Shown here one piece after another: positions 1 through 11,633 of a stretch of 64,000 bases of DNA. The notes beneath the pieces are model-generated. The model was given only the letters and a program-made list of their open reading frames with translations, did not search any database and was not told the DNA's origin. This DNA is from Marsupella aquatica (lineage: Eukaryota; Marchantiophyta): the NCBI GenBank assembly GCA_973895155.1, contig OZ316891.1, forward strand, positions 15,872,001 to 15,936,000, written 5' to 3'. The translations under genes were made by a program, and so were the position numbers. Numbering within the stretch: position 1 is the first letter of the stretch; the number at the start of each line of letters is the position of its first letter.

Positions 1-3000
1 AGTAACGAAAGATCAGTAAGATTTGGTCATCGCCACGGATAGACATTATGGTACAACATTTGGATCATTCAGGCGTCGAATTGTCACGGGTTAATTTGCA
101 GGTTTTAGCTGATCCCAAGGTTAAGAAGGATGAACTTCGAGCTCGTGCAAAAGGATTGAAGAAGTTGGGAATGATTTTTCAGGTAAGGAATCACTTTTAA
201 GAAGGCGTTTTGGATGCGTTTCTCAAGCTCTTGCAATACAGCGCGGACTTTTGACAATAGTACTAATGGCAGTCCTTTAAAACTTCCTTTGGTTTTCTCT
301 AGGAATTTTGACTTTTTAATCTTTTCAGTGAGAGTGTCATTAAAATTGATGATTGAAATTTACAGGCTGAATATCAAAAGGCTCAAAATTTGAGGCATCC
401 TGCCAGTGGAATGCAGGCCAATGCTTCTTCTTCTGTATAGCGAGCACAGTATTTCTTTTCTCCTTCCCAGGTACGAGTGATTTAGAGAGCAATAATCCTT
501 TGCAGTGCAGAGGTGTTTCAATTTGTGTTGGATCCCTGCTAAGACTTCGATTAATTTTCAATCCACTGCATAAAATTTGAGGACTTCTGTTTCTAAAACC
601 TATTCAATAGTGACACGAAGAGCACGGCTATTAAGGAAAACAGTTCAGATTGTTTCCTTTTTGGAGTCCTAGGATTAAGTTTCCTGCTAATTCCTGAAGT
701 CAATGGAAACAGAATTCATATGTTTGGTTGGACAGGGTCCAGTACAGCATACCCTTAAACCACAACTGCCCCTATAAATAGCTACGGGTTACCCCGTAGC
801 TCTCATTGTAAAGTGCACAGGTTCAGAAATGGACTTTGAGGTGCACAAAGGTGGTGAGTGCAAAACCTTTCATTGGCAAGTGCTCCACAAAAGATACTGA
901 GTGTTTTACCTTTGATGGTGAGTAGTGAGACATGGAATGAGGCTTTTATAGTGGCAGGTGTGGTTTAATGAGTTTGCAACACTGGCTAGAGGGTTGGAAC
1001 CTTGGTGAAATCAACTTCCAATGAACGGTTAAATTTGTGCAGGAAGGTGTTGAAAATGAGGCTAGCAATCGCGTGTTGTGATTTTGCTCACCCTGAGAAC
1101 ATCATTAGAATGATGTATGGTGATTTTCCTGAAGCATCAGTGCCCATCTCCTGTGCCACCTTCATGCTTTCCAAGTATGAACCACTCTAATCTCCCAACC
1201 TGAAGCCCATCTCAACCTGGAGGAAGGGTACTGGGCTCTCCTGGCTCTGTTAAAAGGCTCTATGGGGCCAGTTGCACCTCCCGGATCGTCTGAGTCACCT
1301 TCGTTATGCTCAGTATTTCAAGCTATATGATGTTCCTAGACTTGAAGCACGCCAAGGTAGTAGCCAAGAGACTCTCTAAACCAACCCATGTCAACGGACA
1401 GTGTTGGTCATTTATCTTGGTGTGAAATCTTGGTCTTCTCCTAGAGAGTACAGGCGCTATCTTCAATCCAGGGACTACGTGTCAAGAACAGTATTCGTGA
1501 TCACTTCCTACTGGATGTTGTAACCGCAATTGTAGGTAGAACTCTGACATTCACAGGTTGCAGGCCCAGGTCAGATATCCTAATTGTCCTTTGAGTGTGA
1601 AACCTAACGTACGCTAGACCTGGTGCAGATTACTTGCAGAAAGGTACAAACAGGAGCGACGGTGAGGGCGTATTTTAGAAATCCCAATAAAAATGTCGTG
1701 ACAGTGGCTTGCATAGGATTATCCTGGGCGGATTTTGTGTGGAAAATGTATCGGAGACTGGTATGGTAATGACAAAATATCAAAACAGTGATTGTCATTT
1801 TCTGATGGTGCAGGGCTCAGGGATGTCACCAAAGAGAGCATCTTGATGATTTCTTTCAAGAAACACAAAGTTCTGCTTGACTACTGTTGGTCTCTCGATG
1901 CTACTAGGATTTTTCAAATCACACGTCAAACCTCTACGGGGACGGATAGGTATTCATATAGGTCACGAAAGGTAGAGGGAGAAGGTCAAAAGTGATTGTA
2001 AAATATTATTCTACATGTTTCTACACTGCCTCAAAGAACCAGTCTCCGATGCTTTCATCACCCAGCAAACCATAATGGTTATTAGGGCACTACAGTACTA
2101 TTGTCATAAAATTTCACCTTTCAACGTCAAAATATAGTACAATTTAGCGTGACCTCTATTTTTGCCGTTCACCAAGGGAACGTTATGTGTTGGGTATTCT
2201 TGACTTTGAGGATTCTAGACTTTGATTTTCGTGACGGATGTGGCCCTCACTGATCAAAAATATAATAGATAGCTCATATAAGCTCTTCACAGTGGCCGTA
2301 GCTAACGACGGATTTGAATGGCTCTCCAGCTACTCTACCTGGTTTTCCAAAAGTAAAGTCAAACTGCCATACTGAATTATCGTCGAAATTAGTGAGCGTT
2401 AGCAGTTGAATATTCAAGTTGTTGATTAGATGACAGTGATCTCCGTGAGCGTCATGTCTTAGGTAAGTTTTGATCTGACTATAGGACTGAGGATGGAAGT
2501 GTCGCTCTTTACGGTGTTGTATACGACTGCTATGATTTGTGGGAGCAGCACGGTATGTCTCAATTTATGTCAGAATATCTTATGGCTTTGTTTATTCCTT
2601 AGGCTTGAAGTGAGGACAGGAGGAAAGAGATCATAGATTTTGAGCTTACAGTCATAACGTTCGGCATAGAATGGGGTCAATTTCGATCATTTAGCTCAAA
2701 ATTTTCTAATGGTGGGACTGGACCATCTGCTTTTAAGAGGAGAATTCTTTTGAAATAAATTACGTGTTCTTTAGAGTAGATAAAGTAGTTCGGTCTTTAG
2801 GTCGTGATAATTTTCTTTGGTCTAGCACAAACAGGACATAATTTTATTTCAGGTCTATTTGAAGTTTTAGATGTGTTTGTTTCCAATTATGACAGTGAGA
2901 TCTAGTAAATTCTCCCTTTCCTACCTCAAATCGTGTAACAAGTGCGCACAATTCTATCAGTGTACTTGGGAATGAGGTGATGCTCCTAGTTCATATTTAT

Positions 3001-3239
3001 ATTTCTGCGAGAACTGATGGTCAGTCGACAGGCTAAGCTATACATTTGACATGTATAATGTGCAGAAAATGTGGTCATTTACACTTGTGGGAGTGTTTCT
3101 TTGTCATCCATTTCCGTCCGAGCAGCACCCCACATTCTATCGAGAGCTGCATCACATCGGGCAATCTTAATCTTGAATGCATTAATGGTCTCAAGCTTGT
3201 CCTCCCAGCGCCACTGAGAGGCACAAAGTTCCAGGGTGT
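1..3239. other. No recognisable gene
   Basis: Only short unrelated open frames are present and none has a motif I recognise. The single structural item is a small hairpin at 780-801, with arms AGCTACGGG and CCCGTAGCT around a loop of about 4 bases. The stretch is probably old intergenic DNA. Confidence 0.5.
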
Positions 3240-4865
3240 ATAGAGTCTTATCCTGGAAAGTGGTGGTTCCACCTAATTACCTTGCTGTTCAGCCAAACTC
3301 CTGGGTGTCTAGAGTCACAGCTTATCTTGAAAAGTGTAGTGGTTCCATATAATTACCTTGTAGTTCACCCAGCCGATTAGCTCCAAATTTGCAGCCAGCA
3401 TGCTGGCCCGTTCCAAATCAGGATTATCCAGTGCCTTGGTGAACCACTGGCACAATAAGGCATCAAAGTGACTGCAAAAATCCTTGAATCCAAGACGTCC
3501 TTTGGCCCTGGGCCTAGCCATCCATACCCTGGGCCTAGCCAGCCATGCCCAAGTGACTAAAGGAACTTTCTTCCCACCACCAGCATTGTAGCCTCACAAG
3601 AAGTCTCTACATAAAGCAATGATCTTCCTGGCCAGGTCCTCTGAGGAGCGCACTAACATCATATGGTATATAGGATGGCCTGCAGCACATGCCTCACTAG
3701 CAGTGTCCATCCAGTGAAAGAAAGAAACTTGGAAGCCCAAGATGACAATCATAAACCAATCCTATCTAACGAAAATGATGGAGTTGCTCAGTTTTCAGTG
3801 CATCACCCAAAGGGGCACCAAGGTACGGACTTCTGGGGCTCTCAGGATCAGACAGCCAGTTGCTGTCCACCAAGTAGGTACATCACCGAAAGCAAAGGGT
3901 ATGACAATGGACTTCTTAAGGTGCAACCGAGCATCCGTACCAAGCTCATAAAAAAGTAGCAGCTCTTGCACTTGTCTACTTGCAATCTCAGTAGTCGGGA
4001 TAAAATTCCAAGGTCCTCCACAAAGAGCCTCAAGCAAATCATGAGTGCCTCAAAGATTCTCACACCACTCAACCTGTCAGCTGGCAGTTCAGCCTCCATG
4101 AAATTCATCAGAGGCTGTGTGGAGATAACAAAAAGAAGAGGAGATAGTAGACATCCTTGCCTGACTCCCCTTTTCTGAGCTCAATTGACTTTGACAGGAG
4201 GCCATACACCTGTACCTTAGAAGAAGCACCACATAACAAGGCTCATACCAAACAAATGAAATAGCTTCCAATTCCTAGTAAGTGCATAGCTTCCAAGATA
4301 TATTGGTGGTTTACTCTGCCAAATGCCTTTTCAAAATCAACTTTCAGAAAGAGAGTAGTTTTGTACCTTTGAACCCAATTGCTGGTGAGCCATGCCAGTG
4401 ATATTCTCCAGAATATGACGAGTGGGAATAAATCCCAACTGCTGCGGACTGATGATCAAGTTTAGGAGGGGCTTCAATGACAGGGCTAGAAGCTTGGCGA
4501 GGGTCTTATAATTGTGTTTAATATGGGGTTGCCAGTCCTTCAGGTGTCCAGTATCAAATTTTGTTGGGATGAAGCTCACTTGAGAGCCAGAACGCCCCAA
4601 CCTTAGCCAACAGGTCCACCTGAATGAACCCCCAGCAGGCTCTGTAGACCTTGACTGTCATACCATCCAGTCCTGGAGCTTTGTCATTGGGGAGAAGCCA
4701 TACTACCTCCTGAACTTCCTTGGCACTACACACATCTTTGTTTTGCTTTAGTGGATTCCATATCTTCTTGTCTCGCTCAGAGGACTTCTGTGATATATAT
4801 TGTTTGTACAGTTTCTTGTGGAAGCCACTTTCAACCCTGTCTTTGTTTCCATTGAAGTTTGACAC
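3240..4865 (-). pseudogene. Decayed L1-type LINE reverse transcriptase
   Basis: Read on the minus strand in several frames, this stretch gives ordered landmarks of a plant L1-type ORF2. They are PNDKAPGLDGM near 4680, the finger-region text FIPTRHILENI near 4420, a QGCLLSPLLF block near 4160, FVEDLGIL near 4010 where FADD is expected, and AKGRLGFKDFC near 3490 in the post-RT region. The frame changes repeatedly and the catalytic Asp pair has become V-E-D, so the element is dead. It is unrelated at close range to the younger LINE copies elsewhere in the window. A 69-bp piece near 3235-3370 is locally duplicated. The endonuclease half was not found. Confidence 0.75.
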
Positions 4866-5172
4866 TCACCACAATCATATGCATTGTTGGGTTGGTGATT
4901 ATCGGTCAATTTGGTCAATGTCACACCGCATTGACCAAACTAGCATGATTGTAGGCTTTTGGATGGTGGTACGGAATTCTATGATATGAATTGCTTGTAC
5001 AGTTTCTTGTGGAAGTCACTCTCAAACCTGTCTTTGTTTCCATTGAAGTTTGACATTAACCACAATCATATGCATTTATTGGCAAAGTTGGTGATTATCA
5101 GCCAATTTGGTCAATGTCACACACATTGACCAAACTAGCATGGTGGTAGGCTTTTGGATGGTGGTACAGCTT
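4796..5172. repeat. Two-copy tandem duplication, unit about 191-196 bp
   Basis: The block beginning TTGTACAGTTTCTTGTGGAAG at about 4804 recurs at about 4995. Both copies run through a TTTGGTCAATGTCACAC block to GGCTTTTGGATGGTGGTAC. The copies differ by a few substitutions and small indels. The first copy overlaps the upstream end of the L1 relic, so part of the duplicated unit is LINE sequence. Confidence 0.85.
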
Positions 5173-5729
5173 CTTCTCCTCTATGGTTCCAAAGTGAATG
5201 CATAGTAACTTATTTCTACACTCAGCAAGCATGATTGCACTTGCAAATAATGTAACTCTATTCAAGCCAACTTGTTTTTGTGTATTGTCCTTCTATTTGC
5301 TTTGCAACTGGTGAAGCTCCCCACCTGTGATTTTACAAGCTTTAGTGGTTATGATCATCATTGCCTTCTAGAACTTCTTTTCACTCTAGGTTTGGCCATC
5401 TCCTTAGCAAGACAAATTCTTCGGTCTTCAATGTTTGTCCACAACATGATGTACACAACAACATTCTTTGTCATGCACTTGCTGTGCCATGACTTCTTGC
5501 TGCTAGGAATATTGTATAACCATCTTGAAGTGGCAACGTTTGATACTCCTCCAACAATGTCACCAACAACTTCTTCACCCTATCTGCATTTTTCAATCAA
5601 GATGTCTGGACAACATTTGCGCTTATCTAGTGTCACACCAATGAGTCGGTCACTAAATTTATTTTCTACCGAGACATAAATTTGTTAGTCTTGAGGGTTC
5701 GGGCAAGGAGGGATGTGCAATGTATTTTT
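5173..5729. other. Unassigned stretch with one unconvincing open frame
   Basis: A 135-codon frame (5272-5679, plus) is open, but it has no known motif, no repeat of conserved character and no splice context. I treat it as chance. Confidence 0.35.
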
Positions 5730-6720
5730 TTTACAATGAACTAGCGCTAAGTTCGCTTCACTGTAGGTGTGTACTTCCTAGGTAAATTTTTTGTTCTGTC
5801 ACCAGAACATACCTGTGCCTGATTTCCCGATCAGTCCCAGCTTAGGGACTTCTAAGCCTTTGTGCTTGCCCGCCTTCAAACTGGAATCTGTAATGTGTCC
5901 ATCAATCTAGACTCGTAGCCTCCTTCTCCAGTCTGCACCCGATGCGTATTGAGATGTTGTGCCTGGCCCAGCCTTGCCAACCGCATACGAGAAAACACTA
6001 TCACACCCAACACACTCAAAGCACAACATAAATCTTGGTTTACACAGAGGAAATGGTGGGAAAAGACTTTACTTTAGAGCCCACGATTACATACACAATC
6101 ATGGTTGACTTGACTTGGACATGAAGCAGGCCGACGGCGGTGGCCCATACACTGGAACGGATTCTGGCTCCGCACTTGCCTAGCAAGCTCAGTTGTATAG
6201 TCACCCCTTGTTACTCTCTATTCCTAAAAGCAGGGACTCCCTGCACATCCACAGACACCCAAGTTCAAACTAAAGTTTCCCGCCCTTGCTTCTATTGGGG
6301 GTTGCACTAAATACCATCTAAGCGCCGTGACTTGGGTTGAGCCAACGGTGTAGATCCTAGTCTAAGTCTCACCAAAGTGTCAAGAGTCCTAATGTCGCAT
6401 TGTATACTAAGATCCTACTTTTGGATGGTGGCGGCCTGATAAGATAGTGCCAATAACTAAGTTGGCGCCTGTCTTTGCCAAATACCCTACCTACCTCTAA
6501 CTATGCTCTCAATGGTTGGCGCGCTTGCTAGTTCCACTCAAGCCAAACACAGACCACGCATCTTGCTGACTCCTCAGTTGATTGTTGTCCTGCTTCAACA
6601 GCCGGACTTGGTCAAAGAGGGAGTCAAACTCCCGCTTGGCCACATCCACCTCCTAGGCTGCGTCCAACTTCTGGATGTCGCCCCTTAGCAGAGCCACAAG
6701 TTGGTCACATGTTGTTAACC
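5730..6720 (-). mobile_element. 3' fragment of coiled-coil plant element (copy A)
   Basis: Read on the minus strand, 6700-6510 encodes a short coiled-coil piece (VAKREFDSLFDQV, LLKQDNNQLRSQQ) with one internal TAG. It resembles the end of the coiled-coil frame at 46.8 kb. The downstream non-coding part (6400-5740) matches 47.2-47.7 kb in order. Shared blocks include GGCAAGTGCGGAGCCAG, TTTTCCCACCATTTCC against TTTCCCATTATTTCC, and AGGCTTAGAAG. It is therefore an inverted, 5'-truncated copy of the element at 45.5-48.2 kb. The downstream non-coding part could be an LTR or 3' UTR. Confidence 0.7.
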
Positions 6721-8375
6721 GTTGGAGTTGACGATTAGCCAAATCCTTTGATTAACTATCCAACATAACTTCAATTCATTAATGCCTTTTCTTGTATCGA
6801 TTAGACATTGTACCGCCTCAATTCAATTGATTTCTTGTGCATTTTTTGCTTGCTACCCGACCTTTTTGACAATCAGATAGTGTTGACTTGTGCGATTACT
6901 CGAGACATTGGTCCAACTCTCACTAGTCGCAGACCCCACCTGTCACCTGGATTGAAGGTTGAATCTCATCTAACTTTCAATTAATAATTCCTCTTAGAGG
7001 ATTTCTAAACCCATTGTGGTAGATTCCTCAATTTCTAATTCTTTTTCTTTCAATAACTCTCGTCCATCTTTCAATCATGTTTTTGCATTCATTTGGTGCA
7101 TTTTGTAGCCCAAATGGAATACACTTGAATTTAAACAACCAAACAAAAGCGGGTGCTTTCATATCCCACTACTTTGGGTCTCTCTTTTACAGCAATCCTT
7201 GCAAATTACTCATCATTCTATCTTGCAGGGTTTTTCTCAACACTTCACAATTGCAAATTTCACATTCCATACAATATTCTACCCAAACCTATGTAAACTT
7301 TCCATTTCCAATGTTATCATTCCTAGTCATTTTTCCTCCACAATCAACTTGACATACAACAGTTACAAGCTCTATAATCAAATACTCCCTGCCATTTTGC
7401 CAATAAGTCTCGATCTCATCTCTCATTCACTGATCACATCAATTTCTTTTTGTGGAATGGCTCAAGGGAGGCTTGAGTAGGAAATGCGTCAGTTTTTTGC
7501 TTTCAAGGAGTAGTAATTACATAGTTTAGTGATTAGCGGAGTTGTTAGGTTTAAGGTAACTTAATAACTAGGGAAGTAGAGTAGGGAAATAAATTGAGGG
7601 AGAGGACATGTTTCTCTAAGAAGTATCAAGAGTTGAGTAAGTTATTTGGTAAGGGCGGAAAAAAGTTACGATAGTCGGCAAGTCGGGCCGAAGGCATGAC
7701 CGATACTTTTGAGTGATAAGTTTTGCTAAGACTCACCCTATAGGTGCTAGGTAGTCCCTAGACCACACATAAAAGTCACAAAGCCAAGTGGGGTCTTAAC
7801 CTAGGAGTTGTAAGTATTTTGGAAAAACTTAAAGTTACCAAATAGCGGGTCTCGGGAAAAATAGCTGATGGGAAAAGGTAGGGGTTCCAAGTTGCAAGAT
7901 AGGTTAAATATGGTCCACTCTATCCCTGGAAACTTGTGGGAGAACTTTGTTACCTTTGGTTACTTTTTGGGAGCATCTCAAAGTTGAGAAGAATTTTGGA
8001 AAACATAAGAATTAACCCTCTTTACCTAATTTTAGAAAATTGGTTATAGGGTTTTGTTTAGATCTTAGTAAACCAGGACATAGCCCTATGTCAAGAAAAT
8101 ATATGGATCTACTCAAAAGTCCTTTTGGCCTTATGGGTGATTTTTGGCAGTGGGTACAATATGGGCCGGGGAATTATAGTTTTTCCCAAATAACGAAATC
8201 CGACTAAGTGTAAAAACGCTTCGACGAGGCTACCACAAGGCAGGAATAAGTCCAGCACAAGGGCGGCTAGGAGATGGTTGAATAGACCAAGCAATCACAA
8301 GGTGAAGGAGCTTGAGTGGGAGTGGTAGTTAGTTGGACTTTTGTTGTAGTGTGACTTTGGTAGTTAGTAGGACTT
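6721..8375. other. AT-rich stretch, no gene seen
   Basis: The short open frames at 7077-7480 overlap each other and look like low-complexity, pyrimidine-rich translation. Nothing is recognisable on either strand. Confidence 0.45.
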
Positions 8376-8525
8376 TGGTGATTGGACTTTGGTCCTTGGT
8401 CCTCTACTTTGGTCCTTGGTCCTTGGTGGGCTACCTTGGTCCTTGGTCCTTGGTCCTTGGTGGGCTACTTTGGTCCTCTACTTTAGTCCTTGGTCCTTGG
8501 TCCTTGGTGGGCTACCTTGGTGTGG
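8376..8525. repeat. Minisatellite of TTGGTCC heptamers
   Basis: Runs of TTGGTCC are interspersed with TTGGTGGGCTAC and TTGGTCCTCTAC variants. The larger pattern (heptamer run, then GGTGGGCTAC) repeats about three times. The open frame across it is simply the translated repeat. Confidence 0.85.
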
Positions 8526-8804
8526 TGTGGAAGGAGAATAGTATATAAGGAGGAAGTTTTCATTTGTTAGGGACCGGGAGTCTCATCTCTTAAGTGGAAT
8601 CTCTACCTTGCCAAGGTAGGGCTAAGCTTGAGAAATGAGAGGTGGTCCATGCTTAGTGTGGAGAATGTGTAGTGAACTTTTGTTGTAAAGGTGATGCAAT
8701 AAAAGGAAACTTGCCAATCTTCATTGTGACCATTAAGTGTGAGTGCATTTGAAGCATATGAGAGCAAGAGAAGAGTCCATGCTATAATGTAATCTTGGTC
8801 TAAG

Positions 8805-9090
8805 CTTGAAGGGGATGTGCCAGTACAAAACCAAGGCCAAGAGGCAAGGTTAAGGTAGAGCACTACTTTGAGACTTAGAGAGGATTATAGCTTGAGGGTG
8901 GAAAGTATTTTGCTTGGTGTATGGTGTTAACAAGAAGTAAGAACAAGAGGAAGAGTCCTTAGATAGAGGAGCCTTCTCTAGAGCTCAAAGGGGATGTGTG
9001 GACCCAAACCAAGGCCAGGGGGCAAGGTTGAGGGGTAACACTACTTTGAGGGTCTTGAGGAGACTTAAGCTTGAAGAGGAAAGTACTTTG
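8805..9090. repeat. Degenerate direct repeat, two units about 180 bp apart
   Basis: A block with GGGGATGTG, AAACCAAGGCCA, GGCAAGGTT and ACACTACTTTGAG starts near 8810 and recurs near 8988 in the same order. No coding potential was found. Confidence 0.65.
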
Positions 9091-11502
9091 GTTCTTGGGT
9101 GTTTATGTGAGACTCTTCTCTAAGGTGACAGCTTGGAGCGGAGATCCCCCTTGTTGATCCTTAGAGTAGAGGAGAGAGGAAGGGTGTGAGTACAAAAGTA
9201 GTCAAGGGGACTACCTCTCTAGAAGTGGAGAGTTGAAACTACTTATGTATGGAGTGATTAGTCATTGTAGGCACATTTCAGAAGTTTTGTCAATCCTTTG
9301 TGACCCTGGTATGATATGGAGCAGGTATTAGGTAGTCTTTTGGGGAGAAAAGCCGCTTAAGCTCCTTGACAAGTGTTTGACACTTTTACATGGTTTTCTT
9401 CCATGGGCCTCCATCTCTCTACCTCCAGGTCTAGCAATTTGGCACTACCTTTTCCTAGGCTGCCTTCCTAGCCTCATGATCCTGAAAGTTTCCACAACAA
9501 AAGACCATTTTCACTCCTACTCTTCTACCCTATATCCTTCATACAAATAGGTTTTCCTAACTTCTCCTAACTATCAGCAGTTGTAACTGCCAAACTGCTT
9601 ATTTGGTTTTTATATCCGTTTTATTCCACTAAGGCTACTTGTTACTTGTTACTTGTTCTGATTGTCTATTAAGACAAGTAACTCTTAACTGTGGGTATGA
9701 AACATATTTTCTATGTTTTAGGGACTTAACACTTTGCCATAGTTTAATGAATTAATTAAACCTCATTCTCATCCACTTCAGACCTCATTTTTGAAATGAA
9801 ATTAACACTAAATCCAATGTCATCAAATTACTCAAGCATCATTTTCATTCATTTACAACCCATTGTAAACACGACAAAGGTACTTCAAACAACTTAACTT
9901 CTTCTCTTATTAAAATAGAATCTCAGGTTTGAAGTTAAAAAAGTTTTTCATTGGCTGGCCATTCTCTAGCTTGAGGGTTCCATGCTCAAGATTTCAGGTC
10001 AGATCATCAGGTCAGGATCAGTCATCAATCATTTTGCTTTGGCACTTGCTGCAAAGCCTCATTCGTCATCAAGCTTCCCTCTCATCCTCACTCCTCTTTT
10101 TCACTTCCCGAGGCTCTCCCTCTGGCCCTCCCTTCCTCATCGTCTTGATCCTCCAATCCCATAACAAAAAAAACCTTCATCCAATTTCTCCTTCACCATC
10201 CATCTTTCTCCAAAACAGAGCTCCACATTTTAACTCTACTTTCACTCTCCTAGTCTAAACTAATAAACATGAACAATTCTTGTTTTAATTCACCTTATGC
10301 TCAACTTGTTCCTTCCTGCAAATTATATCTAGGCTACATTAGGCTTCAAATTAATGTACTTGCATGAGGGACTGGTCTCATATCATTTTTTCCCTAAGTA
10401 TTGTCACTATTCAAAATCTGCTTTCAAACTCCATCGCAAACTTGGAACTATTCATTCGGCCTCTTGTTCCTCCTTTTCACATACTCCATTTGTTTTCTTT
10501 CATCACTCTCTCGAGTTAAATAACTTTCGAGTCAATAGTGTCAGTGTGCAAGCTCTCTTTCAAAAAGGCCTCAATTTGCGAGCTTTGTCCAGAATCTTTT
10601 AAGAAAAACATTTCATTTTCTCCTTACAGCAATTTGATCTCCAACTCTCAAGACTCCTTCAGGGTTCTCTTATCACCATAGCCCTCCGCTAATTCCCAGG
10701 ATTTTCACTTGCGTTGTCTTCTTCCTCAGATTATTACTCTCAGCACTATTCTTAGTCTATTCCAATTTTTTGCTTTTGAACCACCTGCCGCTATCGCTAG
10801 GGCTATCCTTTTTTTCAGTTGATTCTGCCTGAAATCCTCTACTCCAAAGTCCTATTATATCTTCACTTCCTCGTTAAGAATTCTCTTGTCCTTCTTCAAT
10901 CCAAAAAAGCTTCCCACACTTTCATCCCAATGCAGCGCAGCATAGCACAACACATCAATCAAGAACCGGAGCATCTTGCTGTCCTGGAAAAACTCCTCAT
11001 TTTTGTTTTACTCCCACGAGAAAAGTCCACTCAACAAAAAGTTCTCACTCAATTACCATTTCAGCCATAAATTAACTCTCCTCCTTCGACCTCTGGTGCC
11101 CAATTCCTGCCTCTACCTTGAAGAAAAGTCAACAACACACCACACCTGACACTGCGCTGTGCAGCTCCATTGCATGGTCTCTCAAGTTTGGTTCTCTTGC
11201 ACCTTCTAATCAATTCAAGCATCCCTTTTCCCAATTTCCGTCTCAACTCATCAACAGCAACAAAAAATCATCCCAATCTAGCATATTCCAATTTTGTAGC
11301 ATCATCACGCTTTCCTTTAAACCTCTACACTCTTGGTCCTCCTTTTGCTAGTTGCTTTACTCTCTCAACTCCTGCGAGAGAATTTCAACAAGTTCTCATC
11401 GCTTGCTGCGCATTCTCCTTCCACTTGTTAGCAAATGTTTAGTTTAATTCATTTCTACTCAATGCAACAGCATTTTCCTTTTCACTCTTATCAACAGATA
11501 TT
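9091..11502. other. Pyrimidine-rich stretch without a recognised gene
   Basis: The plus strand is strongly C/T-biased from 9900 to 11450. On the minus strand 11420-11061 gives a basic, partly open text (ELRRKLGKGMLELIRRC) that could be a decayed structural gene, but I cannot place it in a family. A three-unit ACTTGTT run lies at about 9639-9661. Confidence 0.4.
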
Positions 11503-11633
11503 GGTAATGGTAATGGTAATGGTAATGTATTATAAGCTCCGGACCATGAAAGTCAAAGGAGCTGCCACAAAAAGTAAAGTACAATGCAATCAAAGAAAAG
11601 AGCAACCAAAAGAGATTGCTCAGAAGAGGACAA
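11503..11633 (-). repeat. LINE-A 3' UTR and hexamer tail
   Basis: After the ORF2 stop the element has about 105 bp of conserved 3' UTR (GGTTGCTCTTTTCTTTG, then GGAGCTTATAATAC). It then ends in four ATTACC-type hexamers instead of poly(A). The same end, with three or four hexamers, closes every other LINE-A copy here. It is probably the recognition and priming sequence used by the reverse transcriptase. Confidence 0.8.

Noticed and set aside
5272-5679. 135-codon plus-strand frame
   Set aside because: It has no motif, no splice context and no second copy. Composition looks like translated non-coding AT-rich DNA.
8333-8548. Open frame with repeated GPWSLV text
   Set aside because: It is the translation of the TTGGTCC minisatellite, with no independent coding evidence.
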